DNA of 64,000 nt from Paenibacillus polymyxa (GTDB lineage: Bacteria > Bacillota > Bacilli > Paenibacillales > Paenibacillaceae), in NCBI RefSeq assembly GCF_018614975.1, contig NZ_JAGGNR010000010.1, positions 230,535-294,534 of the forward strand, given 5' to 3'. Numbering within the stretch: the first letter of the stretch is position 1; the number at the start of each line of letters is the position of its first letter. Positions 28,842 to 38,878 of this stretch are shown piece by piece. The notes under the pieces were generated by a model. The model did no database searches and was not told the origin of the DNA. It worked only from the letters and a program-made list of their open reading frames with translations. Made by a program: the position numbers and the translations under genes.

Positions 28842-30404
28842 ATGGTGGGAAAGGTCTTTTTGGTAGGGGCAGGTCCTGGGGATGCAAAGCTGATTACGGT
28901 AAAAGGGTGGGAATCCATCGGTAAAGCTGATGCTGTAGTCTATGATCGTTTGGCAAGTCCGAGATTGTTGAAACAAATGAAACCCGGCGCAGTCAAGATT
29001 TACGTGGGCAAGCGCCCGGATCGGCATACGATGAAACAGGAAGAGATCAATCAACTGTTGGTTGATCTGGCTCTTGAAGGCAAGGTTGTAGTTCGGCTTA
29101 AGGGTGGCGATCCAACAATCTTTGGACGCGTGGGCGAAGAGGCGGGTTTGCTGCACAAAAACGGAATTCCGTTTGAGATTGTACCTGGGGTTACCGCTGC
29201 AATAAGTGTACCTGCTTATGCCGGAATTCCCGTCACTCACCGTGACTATGCATCTTCCATCTCTATTATTACGGGGCACGAGAGTCCGGACAAGCTTGAT
29301 CGCAGTATCCATTGGGATAAAGTGACGAATGCAACGGGCACACTGGTGTTTATGATGGGGGTTGCCAAAATTGGATATATCAGCGATCAATTGATTCGTC
29401 ATGGTCGTCCAGCGCAAACACCGGTGGCTCTGATTCGTTGGGGAACACGAGCGGAACAGGATACCCTTACAGGTACCCTTGAAGATATAGAAGCGAAAGT
29501 GATCGCAGCCAATTTCCAACCACCAGCTGTTATTGTGGTAGGGGATGTCGTCAATCAAAGGGAACAATTGAAATGGGCAGAAGCGCTCCCGCTGTTTGGC
29601 AAACGAATTCTGGTAACCCGTGCTCGCAGTCAGGCGAGTGAACTGGTGAATCGCATTGAGGAACTTGGCGGGGAACCGTATGAGTTTCCGGTCATTGAGA
29701 CGGTCATGCCGTCCAGTGAATCTGCGCAGCAAAGTGTCAAAGACGCCTTCAGTGCTTTAAATACCTATGACTGGGTGTTTTTCACAAGTGTGAACGGCGT
29801 GGAGTTTTTCTTCCGCCATCTGGAACAGGAAGGAAAGGACATTCGTTCGATTCATCAAGCGAGAATTGCTGCCGTAGGACCTTCCACAGCAGACGCTTTG
29901 CGCAAACATGGCATTGTAGCTGAAGTTGTCAAAGGTCCTTTCCAGGCCGAAGGCATGCTTGAGGCTTTTGAGAGCGAATTAAAGGAAGGTCAGAGCGTAT
30001 TGCTTCCGCACGGTGATCTGGCACGTACGTGGTTACGTGACCAGCTGAGAGAACGAGGGCTTCAAGTCACCGAAGCTATCACCTACGATACGATCCTCGC
30101 TGGTCAGGATGATGATGAACTGCTCAAGCTGCTTGAAGAAGGTGGAATTCATGCGGTGACCTTTACAAGTTCATCGACGGTTACCAACTTCATGAGTATG
30201 TTGAAACGTATGGGGGTGCAAGATCCACTGCCTTTATTGAAAGATGTGGAGGTTGCGTGTATTGGGCCTGTTACAGCGAAGACGGCAGAAGCCGCAGGAC
30301 TAAAGGTTACACTGATGGCAGAGGAAGCAACGATGGATAGCTTGATCACAGTGCTATGCGACTGGAAACGGACAGGCACCAAAGAAGGCGCGCTTCGAAA
30401 TTAA
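28842..30404 (+). CDS. cobA-hemD: Fused uroporphyrinogen-III C-methyltransferase and uroporphyrinogen-III synthase
   Basis: 520 aa in two enzymes. Residues about 1-250 are a SUMT/CobA methyltransferase (GAGPGDA, YDRLASP, RLKGGDP, VPAYAGIP). Residues about 255-515 are a HemD uroporphyrinogen-III synthase, opening with GKRILVTRARSQAS and holding FTSVNGVEFF. The first half diverts the product of the second into siroheme or cobalamin. ATG at 28842 gives the normal CobA start MVGKVFLVGAGPG; a frame start at 28794 lies within hemC. B. subtilis keeps the two activities in separate genes; fusions occur in other Firmicutes. Confidence 0.95.
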   Translation: MVGKVFLVGAGPGDAKLITVKGWESIGKADAVVYDRLASPRLLKQMKPGAVKIYVGKRPDRHTMKQEEINQLLVDLALEGKVVVRLKGGDPTIFGRVGEEAGLLHKNGIPFEIVPGVTAAISVPAYAGIPVTHRDYASSISIITGHESPDKLDRSIHWDKVTNATGTLVFMMGVAKIGYISDQLIRHGRPAQTPVALIRWGTRAEQDTLTGTLEDIEAKVIAANFQPPAVIVVGDVVNQREQLKWAEALPLFGKRILVTRARSQASELVNRIEELGGEPYEFPVIETVMPSSESAQQSVKDAFSALNTYDWVFFTSVNGVEFFFRHLEQEGKDIRSIHQARIAAVGPSTADALRKHGIVAEVVKGPFQAEGMLEAFESELKEGQSVLLPHGDLARTWLRDQLRERGLQVTEAITYDTILAGQDDDELLKLLEEGGIHAVTFTSSSTVTNFMSMLKRMGVQDPLPLLKDVEVACIGPVTAKTAEAAGLKVTLMAEEATMDSLITVLCDWKRTGTKEGALRN

Positions 30405-30430
30405 TACACATGTAATCATGTCAACATATG

Positions 30431-30470
30431 AAGCGTGCTGAATTCGATAGGATACCAGCGCGCTTCCCTT
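30431..30470 (+). terminator. Possible attenuator hairpin between cobA-hemD and hemB
   Basis: AAGCGTGCTG (30431-30440) pairs with CAGCGCGCTT (30456-30465) with one G-U pair, followed by CCCTTTTTG. It may lower expression of hemB and hemL relative to the upstream genes. Confidence 0.5.
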
Positions 30471-30509
30471 TTTGCTCTATTTAACTTTTTTCAAGGAGGT
30501 TTTACTCGT

Positions 30510-31511
30510 ATGAGTTTTCCAATTGTACGGCATCGCCGTTTACGTCAATCCACAGGTATTCGTAATATGGTCAGAGAGACCCATCTAACCGTGGATGATT
30601 TTATTCAACCGATCTATGTTACGTATGGAGAAAATGTAAAATCTGAAATTAAATCCATGCCTGGCGTATTCCGCTTCTCGCTGGATCGTCTTCAGGAGGA
30701 AGTAAGGGAAATTGCCGAGCTTGGAATTCCAGCTGTACTATTGTTCGGTATTCCTGAGACCAAAGACAGTGTGGGTTCGTCTGGTTTTGCAGAAGATGGT
30801 ATTGTGCAGGAAGCAACGAGATTAATCAAATCCTGGTATCCGGAACTGCTGGTTATTGCAGATACTTGTCTGTGTGAATTCACGGATCACGGTCACTGCG
30901 GTATGGTACACACCGTGGAGATTGACGGTCACATCTGCGGAGATGTGTTAAATGACGAATCACTTGATCTGCTTGTGCAAACGGCAGTGTCCCAAGCCAA
31001 AGCAGGAGCGGACATTATTGCACCATCCAACATGATGGATGGATTTGTACAAGCGATCCGCGCTGGGCTGGATGAGAATGGATTCAGTCACATTCCGATC
31101 ATGTCCTACTCTGTTAAATATGCATCCGCATTTTATGGCCCGTTCCGCGAAGCAGCGGATTCCACACCACAATTCGGGGACCGCAAGTCGTATCAGATGG
31201 ACCCGGCAAACGCGCGTGAAGCCTTGCGTGAAGCCGAAACGGATGTGCTGGAAGGAGCGGATATGCTAATGGTCAAACCATCCCTTTCCTATCTGGATAT
31301 TATGCGCACCATCAAGGATCAATTTGATCTTCCGCTTGTTGCCTATAATGTAAGTGGCGAGTATGCCATGGTGAAGGCGGCGGCGATTCAAGGCTGGATC
31401 GATGAGAAAAAAGTTGCCATGGAAATCCTGCTGAGCATGAAACGCGCAGGTGCAGATATGATCATTACCTACTACGGAAAAGACGCTTCACGCTGGTTGG
31501 CTGAGAAATAA
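30510..31511 (+). CDS. hemB: Delta-aminolevulinic acid dehydratase (porphobilinogen synthase)
   Basis: Condenses two aminolevulinate molecules to porphobilinogen. 333 aa starting [14 protein letters not shown], with AAGGAGG before ATG 30510; frame starts upstream lie in the attenuator hairpin. The Cys-rich metal loop is [15 protein letters not shown] (zinc type). The active-site Lys residues are in MSYSVKYAS and LMVKPSLSY. It is the sixth gene of the heme operon. Confidence 0.98.
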   Translation: MSFPIVRHRRLRQSTGIRNMVRETHLTVDDFIQPIYVTYGENVKSEIKSMPGVFRFSLDRLQEEVREIAELGIPAVLLFGIPETKDSVGSSGFAEDGIVQEATRLIKSWYPELLVIADTCLCEFTDHGHCGMVHTVEIDGHICGDVLNDESLDLLVQTAVSQAKAGADIIAPSNMMDGFVQAIRAGLDENGFSHIPIMSYSVKYASAFYGPFREAADSTPQFGDRKSYQMDPANAREALREAETDVLEGADMLMVKPSLSYLDIMRTIKDQFDLPLVAYNVSGEYAMVKAAAIQGWIDEKKVAMEILLSMKRAGADMIITYYGKDASRWLAEK

Positions 31512-31537
31512 AATAAATTACATGGAGGTGGATATTC

Positions 31538-32842
31538 ATGACTGCACAACAAGGTAATCGTCGCAATGATGAGCGCTCACGCAGCGCGTTTGAGGAAGCC
31601 AAGCAGTACATACCCGGGGGTGTGAACAGCCCTGTACGCGCATTCAAATCGGTTGGACTTACTCCGATCTATGCTGAGCGCGGCGAAGGGTCCAAAATTT
31701 ACGATATTGATGGCAATGTTTTTATTGACTATGTGGGATCATGGGGCCCACTCATTATGGGACATGCATACCCTGACGTTGTAGAAGCTTTGCGTGAGAC
31801 AGCCCTTAAAGGAACAAGTTTTGGTGCGCCTACCTTGCTGGAGACCGAGATGGCAAAACTGGTCTGTGAGCGTGTACCTTCTATCGATATCGTGCGGATG
31901 GTTAATTCCGGCACGGAAGCAACCATGAGTGCCATTCGACTGGCACGCGGGGTAACCGGACGCAGTAAAATTCTGAAATTTGAAGGATCATATCATGGAC
32001 ATGCAGACAGCTTGCTGATCAAGGCGGGTTCAGGTGTTGCAACACTGGGGCTGCCAGATAGCCCAGGCGTACCTGAAGGTGTAGCTGTGAATACAATTAC
32101 GGTACCTTATAACGATCTGGAGTCCGTGAAGCTTGCTTTTGAACGTTATGGTGAAGAACTGGCCGCTGTTATTGTGGAACCTGTGGCGGGTAACATGGGG
32201 GTTGTACCTCCGGCTTCCGGTTTCCTTGAAGGCTTGCGCAGTTTGACAACGCAATATGGCAGCCTGCTTATTTTTGACGAAGTCATGACCGGTTTCCGCG
32301 TAGGGTTGAACTGTGCTCAGGGACGGTATGGGGTTACACCTGACCTGACTTGTCTGGGGAAAGTTATCGGTGGCGGACTCCCCGTTGGTGCTTATGGTGG
32401 TCGCCGGGATCTGATGGAACAGATTGCTCCTACGGGACCGATCTATCAGGCAGGTACACTTAGCGGGAACCCGCTGGCTATGGCAGCAGGGTATACAACG
32501 CTCAAATTGTTAACACCAGAGGTCTATGACCGTCTGGAGACATTGTCTGCACGTTTGCAAGCCGGATTCGAGAAAAATGCAGCTGAGACGGGTATTGCGA
32601 TAACCATTAACCGTGTGGGTTCCATGGTTTGTCCATTCTTCAGTGCCGTTCCAGTAACCAATTATGATATTGCCAAAGAAAGCAATCTGGATCAATTCCG
32701 TCGTTATTTTGCGGCCATGATTGATCAAGGTGTGAGTGTTGCGCCTTCACAATACGAAGGCATGTTTGTCTCTGGTGTGCACACAGAGCAGGATATTGAC
32801 GATACGATTGAGGCGAATCGTAAAGCTCTTCAATCGCTATGA
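31538..32842 (+). CDS. hemL: Glutamate-1-semialdehyde 2,1-aminomutase
   Basis: Converts glutamate-1-semialdehyde, the HemA product, to 5-aminolevulinate with PLP. 434 aa. The N-terminus has [13 protein letters not shown], the PLP Lys is about residue 275 (CLGKVIGGG), and the motif FDEVMTGFR precedes it. A ribosome site (GGAGGTGG) precedes the ATG. Its last four bases overlap the start of the pseudouridine synthase gene. Confidence 0.98.
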   Translation: MTAQQGNRRNDERSRSAFEEAKQYIPGGVNSPVRAFKSVGLTPIYAERGEGSKIYDIDGNVFIDYVGSWGPLIMGHAYPDVVEALRETALKGTSFGAPTLLETEMAKLVCERVPSIDIVRMVNSGTEATMSAIRLARGVTGRSKILKFEGSYHGHADSLLIKAGSGVATLGLPDSPGVPEGVAVNTITVPYNDLESVKLAFERYGEELAAVIVEPVAGNMGVVPPASGFLEGLRSLTTQYGSLLIFDEVMTGFRVGLNCAQGRYGVTPDLTCLGKVIGGGLPVGAYGGRRDLMEQIAPTGPIYQAGTLSGNPLAMAAGYTTLKLLTPEVYDRLETLSARLQAGFEKNAAETGIAITINRVGSMVCPFFSAVPVTNYDIAKESNLDQFRRYFAAMIDQGVSVAPSQYEGMFVSGVHTEQDIDDTIEANRKALQSL

Positions 32843-33744
32843 CCATCAAAAGTTGGAAACGCCGCGGGGAATGGCTGGAGCTGATGCCAGGGAAAGCCGT
32901 AACAAGCAGTTTGGACAAACAGATGGCTGCTGAGCAATGGCTATTGTCTGAACTTCAGTTTCCGGAGAAATTGCTCCGTCAGCTGAAAGCAAACCAAGGA
33001 ATACAACTTGCAGGGGACCGGCTTCGGCTGGCCCTTTTTGCGTCCCAGCCGATCGATGTTGAGCCACGCTGGGCTGATGTGGATGTACTGTATGAGGATG
33101 ATTTCTGTCTGGTTATGCACAAACCGGCAGGCATGAAACTGCATCCAGATGGAAGCCGTGCTGATCAGGCCATCACGCTGGATCATGTGGTTGCCTCTTA
33201 TTATGAAATGAACGGTATTCAGGCGAGCGTACGCCATGTTCATCGACTGGATGAGGATACAACGGGACCTGTCCTGTATGCCAAAAATGCTTTTGCTCTC
33301 GCCAAACTGGATGAAGCGATGCGGCGTAAAGAGATTGGTCGGCATTATTTAGCCATTGCAGGGGGGCAATTATCCTCTGAACTCCACAAAATTGATGCTC
33401 CGATTGGCAAGGACAGACATCACAAGCAGCGCAGACGTGTGTCGGACGGTGGGCAGGAAGCTGTTACCCATCTGAAGGTCGTCCAAATGTGGGAACGAGC
33501 AACCCTTGTACGTTTGAAATTGGACACAGGGCGAACGCACCAAATTCGTGTACATCTGAGTTACGTGGGGCATCCACTTATCGGTGATCAGCTGTATGGT
33601 GGAAGAGCCGATGTCATTGGGCGGCAGGCACTTCATGGAGAGATGCTTAAGTTTAGCCATCCGCTAACGGGAGCCATGATTGAAGTGAATGACCCTTGGC
33701 CGTCTGATTTTACACAATTGGCAGAGCGAGAGAGTTTTATATAA
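32839..33744 (+). CDS. RluA-family RNA pseudouridine synthase
   Basis: 301 aa. The catalytic core has HRLDEDTTG with the nucleophile Asp138, then the RTHQIRVHL motif. It isomerises uridine in rRNA or tRNA; the target position is not known. The N-terminal 80 residues look like a shortened S4-like or linker region ([25 protein letters not shown]). The start overlaps the hemL stop as ATGA, so the two are translationally coupled. B. subtilis does not have this gene here. Confidence 0.9.
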   Translation: MTIKSWKRRGEWLELMPGKAVTSSLDKQMAAEQWLLSELQFPEKLLRQLKANQGIQLAGDRLRLALFASQPIDVEPRWADVDVLYEDDFCLVMHKPAGMKLHPDGSRADQAITLDHVVASYYEMNGIQASVRHVHRLDEDTTGPVLYAKNAFALAKLDEAMRRKEIGRHYLAIAGGQLSSELHKIDAPIGKDRHHKQRRRVSDGGQEAVTHLKVVQMWERATLVRLKLDTGRTHQIRVHLSYVGHPLIGDQLYGGRADVIGRQALHGEMLKFSHPLTGAMIEVNDPWPSDFTQLAERESFI

Positions 33745-33763
33745 GTTCGACTAACTATTTACA

Positions 33764-33950
33764 CGAAAACGGAGAGGACAGAAACAACGAGAAGAAGCAA
33801 AGCGTTCGCCTAAAAGCTTTCTGAAAGAAAGCTGCTTCGGAAGCATAAGCTATCCCCGGATTTTCCCTTTGAAGAAGGGAATCAAAAAAATCTGGGGATA
33901 ACAGTGATCGGAAGGTTATTCTGTCATCGAAGTGGCTAGGTGCAACATTC
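33764..33950. other. Highly structured intergenic element (candidate repeat or RNA)
   Basis: A chain of inverted repeats in an otherwise noncoding 355-bp gap. AGCTTTC / GAAAGCT lies at 33815-33833 and GCTT / AAGC at 33834-33844. A 14-bp stem TATCCCCGGATTTT (33851-33864) / AAAATCTGGGGATA (33887-33900) contains an inner TTCCCTT / AAGGGAA. An ACAG / CTGT pair is at 33901-33924. No open frame with a ribosome site was seen. Confidence 0.6.
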
Positions 33951-33987
33951 TCTATTTCGCTTTATATAGCAAGGTTTCACAAAAGGT

Positions 33988-34017
33988 GGCATGCCCATCC
34001 CATTTAAGGCATATAGA
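33988..34017 (+). promoter_or_regulatory. Possible sigma-E promoter of spoVID
   Basis: GGCATGCC (33988-33995), 14 bases, CATATAGA (34010-34017), in line with the sigma-E spacing. spoVID is a sigma-E gene in B. subtilis. Confidence 0.45.
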
Positions 34018-34099
34018 TGGGGTAATGAAGGATTTGGACCATGGATCAGTCCCATGAGAAGGATCATGGTGAACATATGCCGAAAGGAGGACGCCACCT

Positions 34100-35635
34100 T
34101 TGTTGAATCAACCTTATGGTTTGCGGTTCGATATTTATGAGCGCGTTCATTTGTCTGAGGGAGTCCCTGCGATTGAGGAATTGGAGGAGATTGAACTATA
34201 CCCGCGCATTCAAGTCATAGGGCAGGATGATCATGCCACGTTAAGAGGGCATCTTTTACTTACAGGTGCGTACAGAGGAGAAAATGAGGCTTCAGAGGAA
34301 CTCAAACACTTCATTCCCGTGGAGATCACAGTGCCGCTGAACCGGGTCAGATCGATTGAGGATATTTCCATTGAGATCGAAAATTTTGACGTGGATCTGT
34401 TATCCAATCGCAGTCTGAACATTACAGGCGTGTTGTCGCTGCGAGGCATCGAGGGTTTTCCTGTTGAAGAGCCACAAGTGTGGTCAGCAGATGAGTTTAC
34501 AGTTGTTCATTCACCTGATGCTCAGCAATCCAACCGTTCCGATGAAGCAGTACAGACAGGCAACGACCCCAACACATTTTCACAAGAGTACCTGCTCCAC
34601 CGGAATGAGGAAGAGAGACTTGCGAATGCAGCAGAACTTGCATATGGTGCTCCGGAATATCATCAGGAATATGCGAATACGTCATCGGCCGAGCCACTTC
34701 AATCTGAGGAGCAAAGTGCGGAGTACACTAATGAAAACAGACAACCTGATACAAACGAAGATCCCGCATCTCTGACAGTGAATGGAGATGAATTGGCATC
34801 TCATGAGCAATACAGCGAACCTTCTCCGATCTCGTCATTTATGGCTGAGACCGCTGATCGGTTAGCTTCTTACCCTGAGTCGGAACCATTGCTGCCTCTG
34901 GAAGATGAGTCTTCGGGTTGGTCCGAGCCTTCCGTGGATGCATTGCCTGCGAACTCGAGAAGTGCAGATCAAGCAGTCTCAGAGCCTGCTGCTCAATCAT
35001 CTAATGAGTTGGCAGCACCGGATGTACCGGACGCACCAGAGGTATGGCACTTCGAATCAGCGAGATCTGTACCTCAGCAGGAGAATCAGGCAGTTGCCGA
35101 TGTCCCGGGCGAATCACAGGCGGAGAACTGGCAAGGTGTATTTGCTTCGTCCGAACCAGGCAACGCTGAGGAAGACCGGCCGTCTTTTGAAGCGACTGGG
35201 GTAGACGAGTTCGTGCAGAACGAAGCATTTGTTCCTGAACCTGTGGCTGAGACGGAAGACAAGCCGGAGCTGAAGGTTGCTTTTGGCAGCAAAAAAGAAT
35301 CCGCACCACGGCAAGAAGAGGGTGTAGGTATCTCTTCCTTGTTATCCTCCGGCAGAGCGGCACGCGATGCTGAAGTGGAGCGAGGCGATGAGGTTCCTGC
35401 GGGTGTGGTACAGGAAGAAACGTATCCAGCTGATGATGTGGAATGGAAGAACCTGTTCCTGAAAACGATCGTGGACCAGACCCCTTTCCGCAAGGTGAAA
35501 CTGTGCATTGTTCAGCGAGAAGATACACTGGATGCCATTGCAGATCGATACCAATTGAGCACGAGGGAACTTCAGTTGTATAACCGATTATCTGAGCAGG
35601 TTGTGGAAGAAGGTCAGATATTGTACATCCCTTAA
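34100..35635 (+). CDS. spoVID: SpoVID-like spore coat assembly protein with C-terminal LysM
   Basis: 511 aa. The N-terminal 120 residues form a beta-rich domain like that of SpoVID/SpoIVA-interacting coat proteins (MLNQPYGLRFDIYERVHL). A long acidic, Ser/Glu/Pro-rich disordered middle follows. The C-terminal LysM (about 465-511) has CIVQREDTLDAIADRY. SpoVID drives encasement of the forespore by the coat. TTG at 34100 is 9 bases after AAAGGAGG. Its place between hemL and valS matches B. subtilis. B. subtilis ysxE is absent. Confidence 0.9.
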   Translation: MLNQPYGLRFDIYERVHLSEGVPAIEELEEIELYPRIQVIGQDDHATLRGHLLLTGAYRGENEASEELKHFIPVEITVPLNRVRSIEDISIEIENFDVDLLSNRSLNITGVLSLRGIEGFPVEEPQVWSADEFTVVHSPDAQQSNRSDEAVQTGNDPNTFSQEYLLHRNEEERLANAAELAYGAPEYHQEYANTSSAEPLQSEEQSAEYTNENRQPDTNEDPASLTVNGDELASHEQYSEPSPISSFMAETADRLASYPESEPLLPLEDESSGWSEPSVDALPANSRSADQAVSEPAAQSSNELAAPDVPDAPEVWHFESARSVPQQENQAVADVPGESQAENWQGVFASSEPGNAEEDRPSFEATGVDEFVQNEAFVPEPVAETEDKPELKVAFGSKKESAPRQEEGVGISSLLSSGRAARDAEVERGDEVPAGVVQEETYPADDVEWKNLFLKTIVDQTPFRKVKLCIVQREDTLDAIADRYQLSTRELQLYNRLSEQVVEEGQILYIP

Positions 35636-35658
35636 TCCGTAGTTAAAGCCTTCGTTAG

Positions 35659-35691
35659 AACCCGTGATCCCCTTGAGGATTGCGGGTTTTT
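35659..35691 (+). terminator. Terminator of spoVID
   Basis: AACCCGTGATCC pairs with GGATTGCGGGTT (two G-U pairs), followed by TTT. Confidence 0.8.
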
Positions 35692-35744
35692 GCATGATTT
35701 GTCCTAAACCTGCATTCCGGCGCTCTTTATCCGCTGTTGTCAGG

Positions 35745-35773
35745 TTGACTATCGCGCACGAGCAAGGTATGAT
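35745..35773 (+). promoter_or_regulatory. Sigma-A promoter of the valS T-box transcript
   Basis: TTGACT (35745-35750), 17 bases, TATGAT (35768-35773): close to consensus in both boxes and in spacing. Confidence 0.8.
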
Positions 35774-35789
35774 GTGTGTAGGTTTTTTG

Positions 35790-36092
35790 AAGAACAACGT
35801 GGAACGGGAGTAGTAGACAGTATGACCTTTCAGAGAGTGGAATTGCAGCGCTGTGAGATTCCGCAGGAACCAACTGATCGAAGTCGCCCGGGAGTTGCCT
35901 GTTTGAATACAAGGGATGAATGAGATGTATCGTCATTTATTTCTGAGGTAGGATGGGCCGGTAGCAGCCGTTATCTGCTTGAAGTGTCACGTCATGTGCA
36001 GAGGGTGAAGTCTATCTTGCTGTCGGCGTGAAACAAAGGTGGTACCGCGAAAGCTAACCTTTCGTCCTTTGATGGATGAAAGGTTTTTTTTG
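35790..36092 (+). promoter_or_regulatory. T-box leader of valS, specifier codon GTC
   Basis: Stem I opens after AACGGGAGTAGTA. The specifier loop on the 3' side reads GAAGTCG, placing GTC (35883-35885, valine) just before the closing CCCGGGAGTT. The T-box sequence AAAGGTGGTACCGCG is at 36036-36050. The terminator AACCTTTCGTCC / GGATGAAAGGTT (36056-36085) has a T run. Uncharged tRNA-Val is expected to bind the specifier and the T-box and prevent termination. Confidence 0.93.
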
Positions 36093-36133
36093 TTTTTTTT
36101 GGCGAAGATGATGAAGTAACGGAGGAATGACAC

Positions 36134-38800
36134 ATGTCTGAGGAAAAAAAATCAGCTGCAACAGAAATGCCGACCACTTACGATCCTAAGGCGGCAGAGG
36201 ATAAATGGTACTCCACCTGGATGGAGCGTGGATATTTCAAAGCCGGTCAACGTAAAGATGCCGAGCCGTATACGATTGTAATTCCACCCCCAAATGTGAC
36301 CGGGATGCTGCACATTGGGCATGCGCTTGATTTTACACTGCAGGATATTCTGATCCGCACCAAACGGATGCAAGGTTATGATGCACTGTGGCTGCCGGGT
36401 TCTGACCATGCAGGTATTGCTACCCAAACCAAAGTGGAGCAGAAGCTGCGTGAAGAAGGTCTGACTCGTTATGATCTGGGACGTGAGAAGTTTCTGGAGA
36501 AAGTATGGGACTGGAAAGATCAATATGCAACTACCATTCGTCAGCAATGGGGCAAAATGGGATTGTCTCTTGATTACTCACGTGAACGTTTTACGCTGGA
36601 TGAAGGTCTGTCCCAAGCGGTTCGTAAAGTATTTGTTCAACTGTATGAAAAAGGCCTTATTTACCGAGGCAAACGCATCATTAACTGGGACCCGGTGAAC
36701 CGGACAGCGCTGTCCGACATTGAGGTTGAATATAAAGAGGTACAGGGTCACTTGTACCATCTGCGTTACCCGCTCAAAGATGGAAGTGGCTACGTTACAG
36801 TGGCAACAACACGTCCTGAAACGATGCTGGGTGATACAGCGGTTGCTGTTCATCCCAAGGATGAGCGTTATGCAGATATGATTGGTAAAGTACTTGTACT
36901 GCCTATCATTGGACGCGAAATTCCAATTATCGCTGATGATTATGTGGATAAAGAGTTTGGAAGTGGTGCTGTTAAAATCACACCTGCGCATGATCCAAAT
37001 GACTTTGAAGTAGGTCTTCGTCATGATCTGCCTCAAATTACGGTAATGGATGAGAGCGGCACAATGAATGCTGAGGCAGGCAAGTATCAGGGACTGGATC
37101 GCAGTGACTGCCGCAAGCAGATTGTTGCTGACTTGAAAGAGCAGGGCGTATTGATCAACATTGAAGATCACACGCATCAGGTTGGACACAGTGAACGTAC
37201 CGGAGCTGTTGTTGAGCCGTATCTGTCTACACAGTGGTTCGTTGAGATGAAGCCACTTGCAGAGAGAGCGATTAAGAAACAACAGAGCGGCGAAGGGGTT
37301 AATTTTGTTCCAGATCGTTTTGAGAAAACCTATCTGAACTGGATCGAGAACGTTCGTGACTGGTGTATTTCCCGTCAATTGTGGTGGGGACATCGTATTC
37401 CTGCCTGGTATGATGAAGAAACGGGTGAAATCATCGTATCTGCTGAAGATCCAACAACGCTGCCAGAGTATGCTGGACGCAAGCTCAGACAGGACGAAGA
37501 CGTACTCGATACTTGGTTTAGCTCCGGCTTATGGCCATTCTCCACACTAGGCTGGCCGGAAGATACCGAAGACCTGAAGCGTTATTATCCGACAAGTGTA
37601 CTTGTGACAGGGTATGACATCATATATTTCTGGGTTGCACGCATGATTTTCACTGCATTGGAATTCACCGATGAGATTCCGTTCAAGGATGTGCTGATGC
37701 ATGGTCTTGTTCGTGATGCAGATGGACGCAAAATGTCCAAATCACTGGGCAACGGTGTAGATCCGCTGGATGTAATTGAGAAATACGGCGCAGATGCAAT
37801 GCGTTACATGATCTCAACCAGCAGCACGCCAGGTCAGGATCTGCGTTTCCGTTGGGAACGGGTGGAGCAGGCCCGTAATTTTGCCAACAAGATCTGGAAT
37901 GCTTCGCGCTTTGCATTGATGAATCTGGAAGGATTCACCTATGAGGAACGTGACATCAGCGGAGAGCTTGGTACAGCCGATTATTGGATTTTGCACCGTC
38001 TGAACGAAACTTCCCGCGATATTACGCGTCTAATCGAAGCGTATGAATTTGGGGAAACGGGTCGTGTGTTGTATAACTTTATCTGGGATGACCTGTGTGA
38101 CTGGTACATCGAGTTTGCCAAGCTGTCCTTCTATGGGGAAGATCCGGTTGCCAAGAAGAAAACACAATCTGTGCTTGCTTATGTGCTGGATCAGACCATG
38201 CGCCTGATTCATCCGTTTATGCCATACATCTCGGAAGAGATCTGGCAGCATCTGCCGCATGAAGGTGAGACGATTACGTTGGCATCATGGCCGGTATATG
38301 ATCCTGCTCTGGAGAACCCAGAGGCTGTTGCCGAGATGAACCTGCTCATGGATACCATTCGTGCAGTTCGAAACATTCGTGCAGAAGTGAACGTGCCGAT
38401 GAGCAAAAAGATCGAGTTGATGGTCAAAGCAAACAGTCCTGAGACGTCCAGCATCATTGAGCGTAACAGTCACTACATCAAACGTTTCTGCAATACGTCC
38501 GAGTTCGATAGTGGGCTGGATCTAAGCTCACCGGACAAGGCAATGACTGCGATCATTACGGGGGCAGAACTATACTTGCCGCTCGCAGGTCTTATTGATA
38601 TCGAGCAGGAAGTGGCTCGTTTGGAGAAAGAGTTGCAGAACCTTGAGGGCGAAGTTCTCCGTGTAGAGAAAAAGCTGGCGAACGAAGGCTTTGTTGCCAA
38701 AGCTCCTGCCAAAGTTATTGAGGAAGAGCGCGCCAAGCAAGCAGATTATTCCGATAAACGGGATAAAGTGATTGCACGAATCAAGGAACTTAAAGGTTAA
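36134..38800 (+). CDS. valS: Valyl-tRNA synthetase
   Basis: 888 aa class I synthetase. The HIGH motif is in [15 protein letters not shown] (about residue 59) and KMSKS is at 533-537. The editing domain (CP1) lies between, with [15 protein letters not shown]. An anticodon-binding domain follows, and the C-terminal coiled-coil arm runs from about 820 to 888 ([21 protein letters not shown]). GGAGG precedes ATG 36134. It is controlled by the valine T-box upstream. Confidence 0.98.
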   Translation: MSEEKKSAATEMPTTYDPKAAEDKWYSTWMERGYFKAGQRKDAEPYTIVIPPPNVTGMLHIGHALDFTLQDILIRTKRMQGYDALWLPGSDHAGIATQTKVEQKLREEGLTRYDLGREKFLEKVWDWKDQYATTIRQQWGKMGLSLDYSRERFTLDEGLSQAVRKVFVQLYEKGLIYRGKRIINWDPVNRTALSDIEVEYKEVQGHLYHLRYPLKDGSGYVTVATTRPETMLGDTAVAVHPKDERYADMIGKVLVLPIIGREIPIIADDYVDKEFGSGAVKITPAHDPNDFEVGLRHDLPQITVMDESGTMNAEAGKYQGLDRSDCRKQIVADLKEQGVLINIEDHTHQVGHSERTGAVVEPYLSTQWFVEMKPLAERAIKKQQSGEGVNFVPDRFEKTYLNWIENVRDWCISRQLWWGHRIPAWYDEETGEIIVSAEDPTTLPEYAGRKLRQDEDVLDTWFSSGLWPFSTLGWPEDTEDLKRYYPTSVLVTGYDIIYFWVARMIFTALEFTDEIPFKDVLMHGLVRDADGRKMSKSLGNGVDPLDVIEKYGADAMRYMISTSSTPGQDLRFRWERVEQARNFANKIWNASRFALMNLEGFTYEERDISGELGTADYWILHRLNETSRDITRLIEAYEFGETGRVLYNFIWDDLCDWYIEFAKLSFYGEDPVAKKKTQSVLAYVLDQTMRLIHPFMPYISEEIWQHLPHEGETITLASWPVYDPALENPEAVAEMNLLMDTIRAVRNIRAEVNVPMSKKIELMVKANSPETSSIIERNSHYIKRFCNTSEFDSGLDLSSPDKAMTAIITGAELYLPLAGLIDIEQEVARLEKELQNLEGEVLRVEKKLANEGFVAKAPAKVIEEERAKQADYSDKRDKVIARIKELKG

Positions 38801-38808
38801 TATATTTG

Positions 38809-38848
38809 GGTCGGATGGAGAGCTATTATGCCATCCGGCCGCTTTTTT
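38809..38848 (+). terminator. Terminator between valS and folC
   Basis: GGTCGGATGG pairs with CCATCCGGCC, followed by TTTTTT. An ATG in the folC frame lies inside this hairpin and is not used as start. Confidence 0.8.
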
Positions 38849-38878
38849 CACTCAAACTCGGGACCGAAGGTGAATCAG

